Assembly (NCBI GenBank): GCA_000695325.1
Contig: AVPN01000017.1
Coordinates: 70,107-106,973 of the forward strand
DNA: 36,867 nt
Origin: Pleurobrachia bachei
Lineage: Eukaryota; Ctenophora; Tentaculata; Cydippida; Pleurobrachiidae
Reading direction: 5' to 3'
A program made the translations under genes and the position numbers. The notes under the pieces were generated by a model that saw only the letters and a program-made list of their open reading frames with translations, had not been told where the DNA came from and made no database searches. Numbering within the stretch: position 1 is the stretch's first letter; each line of letters begins with the position of its first letter. Shown here piece after piece: positions 9,291-22,500 of the stretch.

Positions 9291-10620
9291 CAGCCTCTTA
9301 GGTTGGGCAACAAGGAACAAAAAACAACGGTGTCTGAAAGGGAGGGAGCACAGGGCAACTTCTACAATTTGAAGATGTTTCAAAAGATGAATATTGAATA
9401 ATATCAAAGTTGTTTATTTTGCAGAATCACGGATATGACAGTCCCTCTACATAGCTCAAGCTTGGAGAATTCCTTTAGTTTTGCCACTTTTGAGAGTGTA
9501 TATATAGTACATAACGTTCTGCACGCAGTGCAAGCGCGCCATATACGCTTTTAATGTTCATTGTTCGATATATTTCTTGTACAAAACCAGCATTTACTGT
9601 AGACATTAATTAGGACTCATGATTCAGGGGCCCGTGTTTCGCACTCTTTAGTTGCCATGGTAACACTAGCACTCTGAGGAACACCCGGAACATTACAGCT
9701 CATTAATTAAATGTATACAGCTAGGATGCTGATTGTATTGTCATACAACCAGCTATATAACAGCGGTATAACACTTTAACATCAATACTCAGCGACTCTC
9801 AGTGTACTAATTATTGGGAGAGAGAGAGACACGCATTTGAGCGTTTTGCACTCCAGACTACAGTGCCTTGTTGAGTAACAGCACAAAAATAACTATCAAC
9901 TATTCTAGATCTAATGGCATGCTCGTGGGACTGGGTGTTCGCAATTTTGCTTGGTCATGAATTCAGATATGTAGAAGAAAATTCATAAAATTTTAGTATA
10001 GAGTTTTCGGCTTTCAAGCTCATATGATAAACCGGTTTTTTACAGAAGAGTTTCAAGTAAAAAGTTGAAGCAATCATTTTCCTCTTCTTCAAGAAGTTCT
10101 GGAAGGAGAGAAAAACGCCCTTTTTAATCATGCTGGTTGGCAAAAGTAGGCCCAGTTTTGACGAGACTAACTGAGTAACTCTCTCTAGATGAATCATTGC
10201 AACAGAATATAAAACATACTGATTACCGGTCATTACTGTTGCCATGGCTCTGCTGCAGACAGCTGTCCCGCTGAAAACGCGTTGGAAATGATAACTTGCA
10301 GCTGGAACTAACGTAGTGCACCGGCGGGCCGTTACATGACATGACCCTCAATAGATACACTACATAGTCTGATGTAATGAGGGGCAATATGGGATTGGCA
10401 CACTCTGACTAGATTTCTCTCTTTCTCAAGGCAGATCAGAATATGAACGTAACAAGGTAGTACCGTGATAAACGTACCAAACCAAGTACCTTAGGTCACT
10501 TCTTGATTGATACAGATGTTGTAACTAGAGAGTAGTATTACTACTAGTAACTCAACTGGTCATATAATGCATCCTAAACGAAGCGTGTATCTAGATCTAT
10601 TGCAAATAAACGTGCACTTA
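9291..10620. other. Intergenic / possible promoter region, no gene supported
   Basis: Region upstream of the NUDT9-like start. A 96-codon minus-strand frame at 9955-10245 has no recognisable domain and no splice link to the gene. Short GA runs near 9820 are the only repeats seen. An additional upstream NUDT9 exon is possible because the exon frame stays open past the chosen ATG to an acceptor at 9334-9335. Confidence 0.45.
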
Positions 10621-10639
10621 GTTGTGTTTAAACACACAT

Positions 10640-10653
10640 GGAGAGTGGAGAGC

Positions 10654-10694
<41 letters not shown>

Positions 10695-10720
10695 GGAGAA
10701 AGAGAGGGGGGATCAGGAGA
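10640..10720. repeat. (GA)n-rich tract
   Basis: Imperfect GA dinucleotides around 10650-10710; open frames across it are low-complexity. Confidence 0.9.
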
Positions 10721-11020
10721 TGCATGATTTTCTCCCACGTGATGATATACACGCCCCCGCAATCAGCCAATGAAGACTGCCACAATCCCTCACATTGTCA
10801 AAGAAAGAGGGAGGAGTAGGAGAAGGCGAGAAGTCGGTGAAGAAGTGTAACCACTAGTTATTTACAATTTGTAACCACTATCATGTCATACTCTAAAGTG
10901 TACGAAACAATAAGCCACATATCTAATTCTAACGTTGAGGTGGGAGCTGGAAGCAAGATATCGAAACTTGATGCCGAGCTTGATAACCTTGAGAACCTGA
11001 ACGAAACCTGAATGAAACGA

Positions 11021-11064
11021 CTTGTCTTGGACTTGTCTTGGACTTGTCTTGGACTTGTCTTGGA
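11021..11064. repeat. 11-mer minisatellite (CTTGTCTTGGA)4
   Basis: Four consecutive copies of the 11-base unit. They are followed by irregular GAACCTGA repeats to about 11150 that grade into the heptamer array. Confidence 0.85.
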
Positions 11065-11266
11065 CAACTGAACCTAAACAGAACTTGATCAGAACCTGAA
11101 CAGAACCTGAACATAGCCTAAAAGTGTGCAGAACCTGAGCACTGAGCAGAACCTCTCAGAACAGAGAACAGAGAACAGAAAACAGAAAACAGAAACAGAA
11201 AACAGTGAACAGAGAACAGAGAACAGGGAACAAAGAACAGAGAACAAAGAACAGAGAACAGGGAAT

Positions 11267-11317
11267 TCTCTTGTCTCTTGTCTCTTGTCTCTTGTCTCTT
11301 GTCTCTTGTCTCTTGTC
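11267..11317. repeat. Inverted-type heptamer block (TCTCTTG)n, ~7 copies
   Basis: A pyrimidine-rich heptamer block embedded in the purine-rich array on the same strand. Its complement is CAAGAGA, close to but not identical with the GAGAACA unit on either side. Confidence 0.9.
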
Positions 11318-13181
11318 AGAACAGAGAACAGAGAACAGAGAACAGAGAACAGAGAACAGAGAATAGAGAACAGAGAACAGAGAACAGAGAACAAAGAACA
11401 AAGAACAGAGAACAGAGAACAGAGAACAGAGAACAGAGAACAGAGAACAGAGAACAGAGAACAGAGAACAGAGAACAGAGAACAGAGAACAGAGAACAGA
11501 GAACAGAGAACAGGGAACAGAGAACAGAGAACAGAAAACAGAGAACAGGGAACAGAGAACAGAGAACAGAGAACAGAGAACAGAGAACAGAGAACAGAGA
11601 ACAGAGAACAGAGAACAGAGAACAGAGAACAGAGAACAGAGAACAGAGAACAGAGAACAGAGAACAGAGAACAGAGAACAGAGAACAGAGAACAGAGAAC
11701 AGAGAACAGAGAACAGAGAACAGAGAACAGAGAACAGAGAACAGAGAACAGAGAACAGAGAACAGAGAACAGAGAACAGAGAACAGAGAACAGAGAACAG
11801 AGAACAGAGAACAGAGAACAGAGAACAGAGAACAGAGAACAGAGAACAGAGAACAGAGAACAGAGAACAGAGAACAGAGAACAGAGAACAGAGAACAGAG
11901 AACAGAGAACAGAGAACAGAGAACAGAGAACAGAGAACAGAGAACAGAGAACAGAGAACAGAGAACAGAGAACAGAGAACAGAGAACAGAGAACAGAGAA
12001 CAGAGAACAGAGAACAGAGAACAGAGAACAGAGAACAGAGAACAGAGAACAGAGAACAGAGAACAGAGAACAGAGAACAGAGAACAGAGAACAGAGAACA
12101 GAGAACAGAGAACAGAGAACAGAGAACAGAGAACAGAGAACAGAGAACAGAGAACAGAGAACAGAGAACAGAGAACAGAGAACAGAGAACAGAGAACAGA
12201 GAACAGAGAACAGAGAACAGAGAACAGAGAACAGAGAACAGAGAACAGAGAACAGAGAACAGAGAACAGAGAACAGAGAACAGAGAACAGAGAACAGAGA
12301 ACAGAGAACAGAGAACAGAGAACAGAGAACAGAGAACAGAGAACAGAGAACAGAGAACAGAGAACAGAGAACAGAGAACAGAGAACAGAGAACAGAGAAC
12401 AGAGAACAGAGAACAGAGAACAGAGAACAGAGAACAGAGAACAGAGAACAGAGAACAGAGAACAGAGAACAGAGAACAGAGAACAGAGAACAGAGAACAG
12501 AGAACAGAGAACAGAGAACAGAGAACAGAGAACAGAGAACAGAGAACAGAGAACAGAGAACAGAGAACAGAGAACAGAGAACAGAGAACAGAGAACAGAG
12601 AACAGAGAACAGAGAACAGAGAACAGAGAACAGAGAACAGAGAACAGAGAACAGAGAACAGAGAACAGAGAACAGAGAACAGAGAACAGAGAACAGAGAA
12701 CAGAGAACAGAGAACAGAGAACAGAGAACAGAGAACAGAGAACAGAGAACAGAGAACAGAGAACAGAGAACAGAGAACAGAGAACAGAGAACAGAGAACA
12801 GAGAACAGAGAACAGAGAACAGAGAACAGAGAACAGAGAACAGAGAACAGAGAACAGAGAACAGAGAACAGAGAACAGAGAACAGAGAACAGAGAACAGA
12901 GAACAGAGAACAGAGAACAGAGAACAGAGAACAGAGAACAGAGAACAGAGAACAGAGAACAGAGAACAGAGAACAGAGAACAGAGAACAGAGAACAGAGA
13001 ACAGAGAACAGAGAACAGAGAACAGAGAACAGAGAACAGAGAACAGAGAACAGAGAACAGAGAACAGAGAACAGAGAACAGAGAACAGAGAACAGAGAAC
13101 AGAGAACAGAGAACAGAGAACAGAGAACAGAGAACAGAGAACAGAGAACAGAGAACAGAGAACAGAGAACAGAGAACAGAG
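11318..13181. repeat. (GAGAACA)n heptanucleotide array, ~1.86 kb
   Basis: The unit GAGAACA is repeated about 265 times. Variants (GAATAGA, ACAAAGA, CAGGGAA, CAGAAAA) occur only in the left ~240 bases; from about 11555 to 13180 the array appears perfect. A 7-base unit without stop codons leaves long open frames on both strands (REQRTEN-type on plus, SLFSVLC-type on minus); these are not genes. Confidence 0.97.
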
Positions 13182-13554
13182 AGGTATTCCCTCCAGGCCC
13201 TTTATAAAAGGGCCTGTAGCATATGCCAACAAGAAATTCGAAATTTCAAAAAAAAACCCCAAATTTTAAGTTTCCATCTTACCCGAATATCAGGATCCGA
13301 CGATATGTCAAATATAGTTTGTGTCAAATCGAGGGTGAGCGATTAAATCGAAATCTGACTTGACGTTTCAGACCTACCCTTCATGCCCTAAATTCTGTCG
13401 GAGTTCTGCCGACGTTTCTTCTGCCAGGCTAATGCTCATTATACTACAGAGGGTCAGGCCAATGCTCTAAGTCTGACAGAGGTTTTTTCGCAGGCCGGGC
13501 TTATATTAACCATGTTACTCTTTTTATAGCTAAATTTTCCAGCTGTATGATGCC
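13182..13554. other. Array right flank with palindrome and transposon-end motif
   Basis: Bases 13195-13215 form a near-perfect palindrome (AGGCCCTTT-ATA-AAAGGGCCT). Bases 13206-13229 are the exact reverse complement of 2205-2228 (24 bases). A degraded relative of the 63-bp mini-element lies at about 13421-13482 (contains GTCAGGCCAATGCTCT). No gene is seen before the receptor start codon. Confidence 0.6.
13421..13482 (-). mobile_element. Degraded mini-element relative (copy 2)
   Basis: On the minus strand it carries AGAGCATTGGCCTGAC and a second diverged motif (GAGCATTAGCCTGGC) spaced as in the 36.05 kb element. No clear target duplication. Confidence 0.45.
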
Positions 13555-16500
13555 ATGTTCTATTATCTTTTCGTTGTTTCATTGATACCCCGAGTTGTAA
13601 GGAGTTGCCCGACAGTTTGCTCCTGCGAAACGGACCATGTGTCCTGCTCTAGTGCCGGAGTTGACTCACTTCCCTTAGACATCCCATCAAACACCAAAAT
13701 ACTGTGAGTGTGTCGCTGAGACGGTGTTCTAGCTACTCACTGTTATACAAAATAGCAATCCAAACTAACACACGGTTATATTTTCAGAATCCTATCGAAA
13801 AACAGATTGTCAACTCTGACAAGGGACACGTTTTCCCGGTTTCATAACTTAACACATTTGTAAGTTAACAACATACTTTATTTGACAGCCTTTAAGGTCA
13901 AGCCAGATTATTACATACGACTATTCTCCAGGTATATTGACCAGAACCGTATAAAAACGGTAGATAAGAATGCGTTTTCAGAAAACTACTTACTTCAAAC
14001 ACTGTAAGTTTATTTTGTTATTTCCGATTTGTCTCTTACTCTCTGTCTTATCTGAACTGCATTCCTTCCTAACCCATGGCTCTATCCCACTCTAGAAATC
14101 TCTCAAACAACTTTATCAGTACCCTCCCAGATGGAGTTTTCTCCTACAATCGACACCTTATCAACTTGTAAGTAACCTGAGATTGTCCTCACCTTCCGGT
14201 AAATGAACGTGAACAAACCCACACAGCTCCCCCAAGTGTGTCACATGACGATATTGTAATACCGGTCATTGCAGTGTTATATGCAATCCCCCATTCTCTT
14301 GATCTCCCTCATGCCTGGTCTCACTGTATCAAGAGCAGGAAACGAACTGTAACTGTACTTACTCAATCATATATAGTTGTGTGTGTCCGCCCTGTCATGG
14401 GAGATTTCACTGTAAACCCTAGTTGCACAAACCCACACACACATAAACCAGATCATTTCTTATTGCAGGGACCTGAGAAACAACATTGCACTTCCTGGCC
14501 TCCCCTACGAGTCAGTGGAACACATCGAAACTCTGAAGACTGTGTAGGTGAAATACTTGACAGGAACATGTCGAAACTATTTGACATGTGCTGCTTCACA
14601 CATAATAAATGGGGAGAGAAAAATTCTCTGAATGCAGCCATGTTTAGAGGACAATGAAAATGATGGGAAATATGAGAAATATGAAATGGAAGAAGGAGAG
14701 GAAAGAGAGGGGAAGAAAGCGAGAGAGAGAGAGAGAGAGCGAGAGAGAGAAAGAAATTAATGCACTCGTTTAGGGTATTGAGCAATGAATAATTTCTGAA
14801 AACAATATGGTTTTTATCATTTCAGGAAAATGAATAACGTGGATTGTACATCGTGTTCAATATCAACATGGTACGAATACTCAGACTTCTTTCTTCGTCA
14901 GAACATAGACATTGAAATAAACTGTTTCTACCCTTCGGTACGTGGCAACTTTTTAATTATTGTTCGCTTGACAAGGGAGTGAGATATAGGATTTGATCGT
15001 GGAGGTTCTAAACGTGACAACTTATCTTTGATCTAAGAATTTCTTTGAGCACTTAAGGTGATACTGGCTCAAGTCTTTATTGAAAAATCAATAATGTTCT
15101 TGAAGTTAACCAACTTTACCAACTGACCCCAACCCCAGGAGAGTCGAGGGAAGGACCTGTTTTCACTGAATGGAGAGGAGATATTCTCGGGGTGTAACAG
15201 TTGCCCAGAGCTAACTTGTACAAGTGGACAGTGTTACAAGTTCACCGAGCACTGTGATACTAATTATGATTGCTATGACAAGACGGATGAGAATGAGTGC
15301 TACTTTATCACCTCTCCAACCAGTGTGAGTGTTCTGTGTAAAGCTACTTGTCAGGCACTGACTGTGATACCGACTTGGTAACAAAGTTACCTCTCTCTTG
15401 ACAGCACACGAATGGGTTGTTTCATAACCAAAATATCGGCTCGGTTTATTTTCTTGGCCCTTATCGAGCCTACGTCTTGGTGTAGGATTGTACCAACTAC
15501 CAGGTTAGGTGGCAAATAATATCAGGGTGTTGTGAATACCCAATGTTCACATGACTCTCCCTCTATATCTATCCCCTATGTATAAATGCATTGCACATGC
15601 TGGTCAGCTCTATTGGCTGCTTGCAGCTCTCACCGCTTGTTTTGTACGGGCATAGTACTTTGAAACGAATCATGTGCCACATTGGGCCATTAGACGCTCT
15701 CTCTCTCTCATTATTTTAGCATAAGCTACAGAGAAAGGACCAGTGAAGCCTAGTTATTTAGAATTCCGAATTAATGGACTTGATCGTTTATAACATAAGC
15801 CATAGGTAATAAGTTAAGTCTTCTGTTTATTCTACTACTAGAACGATTAGGTCTTCTGACGCCGAGAGAGTGTTTTTTCATTTACACACACTAAGCCTTT
15901 TCTCTCTCCCTCCTTCTCCATCCCTCTCTCTTTTTCATCCTCTAAGAGGACTACTACTACTACAGCTAGAAAGATCCCGGAAATGCTTAACTTTCTAATG
16001 TTCTAGTTTCCCCCTCGACCTGCACGTTGGAAAGAAAGAGCGTGTATGTAGTACCCCAGCACGCGACAAATCTTTTGTTAAAAAGTTAGCCCCCTCACCA
16101 CCCTACACGGTGTCCTGGAAGGAGGTAATACCTCGCCTCACCACACTGTGGTATTTACGAAATTCAGTCACTCAGTAGCTTTAATATTTTGAATTTCTGA
16201 AGAACAAAATAGGGGCCGCACCCTCAAAAACAGATCTCCTTTATTTACAATTAAAATCTGGGTCAACAATGCAGCAAACTGCTATCTCTTCATTCCGACT
16301 CAAGTCACAATAGCACTGGCAGTGCTATTAGCACTGCATCTACCCCTGTAACTCCACCCTTTTACTCCTCCTGTGGTGGGGCACAGTGAGGCCGAGGATC
16401 GAGCAAGGCAACAAAATAGTTCTGATTTAACCCTCTTACTCCTCCCTTTTCTCCCCTTTCCCGCTAACTCCCCCTCAAACCCTCAAATCCCAGGAGGTAG

Positions 16501-19500
16501 CGGCGTGTAGTGAGATTGAGTGGAGTTGTGATAACGGTCAGTGCTCTGCCCTAACTCCCCTCTAACCCCCTATCCTACTCCCAGGAGGTAGCGGCGTGTA
16601 GAGAGACTGAGTGGAGTTGTGATAACGGTCAGTGCTCTGCCCTAACTCCCCTCTAACCCCCTATCCTACTCCCAGGAGGTAGCGGCGTGTAGTGAGATTG
16701 AGTGGAGTTGTGATAACGGTCAGTGCTCTGCCCTAACTCCCCTCTAACCCCCTATCCTACTCCCAGGAGGTAGCGGCGTGTAGTGAGATTGAGTGGAGTT
16801 GTGATAACGGTCAGTGTTCTGCCCTAACCTGGAGATGTGATGGTTATGATGATTGTGGTGATGGAAGTGATGAGAACAATTGTGAAAGAAACGGCTCAGG
16901 TAATGATTGTTATGAGATGTTATCAGTTTTAAGTTTATGATTACCATGATATTGGGTAAATTTTATATTGGTCATATCCACTATCCAGGCAAGGTTCCTT
17001 CTGTGGACTGCGACCACTTATGAGGTTTACAAATTGGTTTTCCTGATAAACTAAGTGTATAAAGTAGCAGTTATCTGAACCACATAACTGCCTTTTTAGT
17101 TTTTCTGAAAAGGATGATATGTCAGCTGGAAAAGATATTGATGCGTGGGAAAGTTTATCCACGACATGTTAAGTCATTACACATCGTTATAACTCAAAGC
17201 TCTCTCCGCTTAGTTTTCCCTATATCCTCTCCTTCTTTCATATATCTCTATTTCAACAAACCTTTATCTATCCTCTGCTCCAATTCTGTCAAGAATTAGC
17301 GGTATTGACAAACGACAACTGCAGATATGTATATTGATTGGTGGAAATTGAAAGTTCCTCAGAAGTCAGAGTTGACAGCTAAAATTTCATTGAAACTTTT
17401 TGGTATTTTTTTCAAAACATATCCCCTGGCGGTTATTAAAAACATTCCTTGAACATGTCCCCTTATGTGTGTGTGAGTGTGAAACTTGACACGTCCCTTC
17501 TCCCTCCTTATCAGTTTGTGTGGGTTAACACACAGCTCCACGGCTTCCCCGTCCCTGGAGCATTTCCCACGTAGCTGAGGTTGCCTTTTGAATATTATAC
17601 AAGTTTCCAATAAATAATTCTCAAAAGTCAAAATAGCAATGGATTGTCATGGATTGATGAAATAGCAATATAAGCAGTTCATGGGCGATCTGATATGACA
17701 TTGGTCATTGACTGATGGGTTTTAGTAGTAGCTGGAGCTGAATAAGTTTAGGCATAGGTACACCGAATCATATTTTCTGCATCCGTGTTATGTTATTGTC
17801 TTCGAGTCGCTAAATCTAAGCTCACGAAATATATTCATATTCAGTTTTTCTTATCAGTGCATCGGTGCAAATTCGGCCCGGTAGAGGGGTAGAAAAACAG
17901 GGGTGACCCGATGCAATCAGCAAATTAGTGTCGGACATGGTTCAAACGATATCTGACGTAAACATAAAGACATATGCCCATAATATTGGAGGGGAGGGGG
18001 CATAATATTGGAGGGGAGGGGAATATGTAGGGGTATTTACCCCAATGGTAATAATTCTCCAACCCCCTCTCGATTGGGTTTTATCTACAAGCAGCATTGC
18101 TCAGGATCAGGTTTCTAAGAACTTATCTCACACCAGGAATCTCACCCTCCCTCTCTAATACACCAGGAAACACGTCAGATTGTTCGGAATTCACGTGCTC
18201 CAACGGCCGATGTGTGGACCACATGACGAAGTGTAATGGTGTGAATGACTGCGGGGACTGGACTGACGAGTCTAAACTCATGTGTGGTGGTAAGTTCAGA
18301 GAGTGGGAAGTGTTTGTTTATAATCTCCCAGAGTGGAATTAATCATAATTGATTATGATTATTAAGTAAATTTTTTCCAAAAACCTATAGTATTAACCAT
18401 GACAACCTGCCCTTCTCAGATAAGGCCATGGGACACATCTGTGCACCAGGATTGCTACCTTGTGGAGTGGAGGGGCACTGTATAGAGTACCACAAGCTGT
18501 GTGATGGTGTTACTGATTGTAGCGATGGGGGTGATGAGGGGAACTGTGCAGGTGAGAGAGAGCTGGAGGTGTGAGGTGTGAGCCGTGAGGTGTGTGAAGT
18601 GTGAGAAGGTGTGATGAGGGGAACTGTGCAGGTGAGAGAGGTGAGAGATGTGACGTGAGAGGTGTGACGTGTGAGCTGTGTGATGGTGAGAGAGGTGTGA
18701 GGTGTGATGTGTGAGGTGTGAGGTGTAGGGTGTGAACCTTATATGTACAAGGAAAGCACGAAATATGTTGGCGTGAGCCTTACTAAAACGAGGTATTATA
18801 GGTGATGAATAGAGAGGTTATTTTTACTACCCTCATAATATCGTGACCCATCAATGCGGCTCGGTTTATTTTCTTGGCCCTTATCGAGCCTACGTCTTGG
18901 TGTAGGATTGTACCAACTACCAGGTTAGGTGGCAAATAATATCAGGGTGTTGTGAATACCCAATGTTCACATGACTCTCCCTCTATATCTATCCCCTATG
19001 TATAAATGCATTGCACATGCTGGTCAGCTCTATTGGCTGCTTGCAGCTCTCACCGCTTGTTTTGTACGGGCATAGTACTTTGAAACGAATCATGTGCCAC
19101 ATTGGGCCATTAGACTCTCTCCCTCTCCTTCTCTCCCATTATTTTAGCAAAAGCTACGGAGAACGGACCAGTGCAGCTAAGTTATTTAGAATTCCGAATT
19201 AATGGTCTTGATCGTTTATAACATAAGCCATAGTTAATAAGTTAAGTCTTCTGTTTATTCTACTACTAGAACGATTAGGTCTTCTGACGCCGAGAGAGTG
19301 TTTTTTCATTTACACACACTAAGCCTTTTCTCTCTCCCTCCTTCTCCATCCCTCTCTCTTTTTCATCCTCTAAGAGGACTACTACTACTACAGCTAGAAA
19401 GATCCCGGAAATGCTTAACTTTCTAATGTTCTAGTTTCCCTCCTCGAGCTGGAAAGAAAGAAAGAGCGTGTATGTAGTACCCCAGCACGCGACAAATCTT

Positions 19501-22500
19501 TTGTTAAAAAGTTAGCCCCCTCACCACCCTACACGGTGTCCTGGAAGGAGGTAATACCTCGCCTCACCACACTGTGGTATTTACGAAATTCAGTCACTCA
19601 GTAGCTTTAATATTTTGAATTTCTGAAGAACAAAATAGGGGCCGCACCCTCAAAAACAGATCTCCTTTATTTACAATTAAAATCTGGGTCAACAATGCGT
19701 CAATGCAGCGAACTGCTATCAGCTATCTATTCTGCTCATTCCGACTCGCCATCTCCGATCACAATAGCACCGCAACTACCTCTCTAACTCCACCCTTTTC
19801 GTCCTGTGGTGGGGGGTCGAGCAAGGCAACAAAATAGCTCTGATACCCCTAACTTACTTCTTTTATCCTCTTTCCCGCTATACTAACTAGCCCTTCCTAT
19901 TTTACTCCCCTGCTAACCTCCTCTAACCCCAACTCCTCTATTTATTTCACTCCCCCTACTAACCCGCCGCCCCATCTAACCCTACCCAACTCCCAGGAGG
20001 TAGCGGCGTGTAGTGAGAGTGAGTGGAATTGTGACAATGGTCAGTGTTCTGCCCTAACTCCCCTCTAACCCCCTATCCTACTCCCAGGAGGTAGCGGCGT
20101 GTAGTGAGATTGAGTGGAGTTGTGATAACGGTCAGTGCTCTGCCCTAACCTGGAGATGTGATGGATATGATGACTGTGGAGATGGTAGTGATGAGAACAA
20201 CTGTGAAGGAACCGGCTCAGGTAATGACAACTTGCTTAGCTAGACTTTCTTTCGCGTGTCCCGCCCTCGAAACAAATGTAAAGGGGGGGGGGTTAGAACA
20301 TAACAACTGAAGACCATATCATCAGTTTAGGATCACCATGATTAGGGTATACTGGGTTAAAGTCATATCAGAATCTCTTGGCTGTTAAATCGATTTTTCT
20401 GTGGACTGCGGACATATGAGGTCTATAACTAGGTTGTCTTGCTAACCAAAGTGTATAAAGTAGCAGTTATCTGTAGTCTATGGACCACATAACTACCTTT
20501 TTTCTGAAAAGGATGATATGTCAGCTGGAAAAGATATTGATGCGTGGGAAAGTTTATCCACGACATGTTAAGTCATTACACATCGTTATAACTCAAAGCT
20601 CTCTCCGCTTAGTTTCCCTATATCCTCTCCTTCTTTCATATCTCTCTATTTCAACAAACCTTTATCTATCCTTTTCCCTTTCCTCCAATTCTGTCAAGAA
20701 TTAGCGGTATTGACTAATGACAACTGTAGATATATTGATTGGTGGAAATTGAAAGTTCCTCAGAAGTCAGAGTTGATAGCTAAAATTTTATTGAAACTTT
20801 TCTGTGATTTTTCAAAACATCCCCTGGACATGTCCCCCTATGTGTGTGTGTGTGAAATTTGACACGTCCCTCCTTCCTCCTTATCAGTTTGTGTGACACA
20901 GCTCCAGGGCTTCCCCGTCCCTGGAGCATTTCCCACGTAGGAGGCTGCCTTTTGAATATTATACAAGTTTCTAATGAATAATTCTCAAAATAGCAATGGA
21001 TTGTCATGGATTGTTGAAATAGCAATATAAGCAGTTCATGGGCGATCTGATATGACATTGGTCATTGACTGATGGGTTTTAGTAGTAGCTGGAGCTGAAT
21101 AAGTTTAGGCATAGAGAATAATGATCGGTCGATTGTTTATTAGCCGCATAACAATGAATAAAGTTTGTTTTCCTCCTTCCGGCTGTACGAATGAAAAAGA
21201 CGTAGATTTTATTGCAGAAGAAGTAGTACGCAAGTTTAGGCATAGGTACACCGAATCATACTTTCTGCATTCGTGTTATGTTATTGTCTTCGAGTCGCTA
21301 AAGTTAAGCTCGCGAAATATATTCATATTCAATTTTTCTTATCAGTGCATCGGTGCAAATTGGCCCTGGTAGAGGGGTAGAAAAACAGGGGTTACTCGAT
21401 GCAATCAGCAAATTAGTGTCGGACAAGGTTCAAACAACATATCTGACGTAAACATAAAATATGCCCATAATATTGGAGGGGAATATGTAGGTGTATTTAA
21501 CCCAATAGTAATAATTCTCCAACCCCCTCTCGATAGGGTTTTATCTACAAGCGGCATTGCTCAAGCTCAGGTTTCTAAGAACTTATCTCACCCCAGGAAA
21601 CACGTCAGATTGTTCGGATTTCACGTGCTCCAACGGCAGATGTGTGGACCACATGACAAAGTGTAATGGTGTGAATGACTGTGGGGACTGGACTGACGAG
21701 TCTAAACTTATGTGTGGTGGTAAGTCCAGAGAGTGGGAAGTGTTTGTTTATAATCTCCCAGAGTGGAATTAATAATAATTGATTATGATTATAATGTGAA
21801 GAGTTTTCCAAAAACATAGTAACCATGGTAACACCCTCCTCTCAGATAAAGCCGTGGGACACATCTGTGCACCAGGATTACTACCCTGTGGAGTAGAGGG
21901 ACATTGTATAGAATACCGCAAGTTGTGTGATGGTGTTCATGATTGTAACGATGGTGGTGATGAGGAGAACTGTGCAGGTGAGAGAGGTGGGATGGTGTGA
22001 GGTGTGAGGTGTGAGGTGTGATGTGTGAGGTGTGAGGTGTAGGGTGTGAACCTTATACAAGGAAAGCACGAAATATGTTGGCGTGAGCCTTACTAAAACG
22101 ATGTATTATAGGTGATGAATAGAGAGGTTATTTTTACTACCCTCATAATATCGTGACTCATCAATGGATCTGTTTCCTTTCTTCCAATACTATTGTAATA
22201 TTGTCAATATAGCCAACATAATATAGGTACCGCACCCAATATTCAGCTTGTAGTACAATTACACTGCACACTGCACAAGAGCTACTACTCACCCTTCACA
22301 TTCACAGGTAACTGCTCCTCCGGCTACTCCGCCTGTGATAAAAGGTGTATCCCTGATTCCTGGGTATGTGACGGGGTTGCCGACTGTACTGACAAGTCTG
22401 ATGAACAAAACTGCTGTAAGTCAGGAATTATAGACCCGAGTCCCGAGTCTAAATAGTAGTTCTGTAGTTTTTGAATTGCCCATACTTTCTTGTCAAATAT

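Larger units (their letters stand above)
15437..18856. repeat. 3.4 kb tandem duplication copy 1 (three LDLa exons)
   Basis: Starts CGGCTCGGTTTATTTTC and is followed directly by copy 2 at 18857. Holds LDLa exons 16767, 18167 and 18420. Copies differ by scattered substitutions, by the number of 91-bp subunits (four here, two in copy 2), by a 23-bp duplication at about 17985-18022 here, and by about 131 extra bases in copy 2. Confidence 0.95.

Noticed and set aside
6238-9407. TRPM2-type channel as identity of the NUDT9-like gene
   Set aside because: The degenerate Nudix box fits, but no pore, TM helices or MHR segments are visible upstream; kept only as an alternative.
9955-10245. 96-codon minus-strand open frame upstream of the NUDT9-like gene
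   Set aside because: No recognisable domain, no splice sites linking it in phase, low-complexity AT-rich composition.
2205-13229. A single 11 kb transposon bounded by the inverted 24-mers
   Set aside because: It would enclose a multi-exon host gene and two arrays, and the motif also occurs singly at 24.35 kb; dispersed ends are simpler.
11126-13269. Open frames of 648-693 codons on both strands
   Set aside because: Translation of the GAGAACA heptamer array; present in several frames and both strands, no domain at either end.
16491-16820. CRISPR-like reading of the 91-bp repeats
   Set aside because: Units are contiguous exon/intron copies without variable spacers, in a eukaryotic intron.
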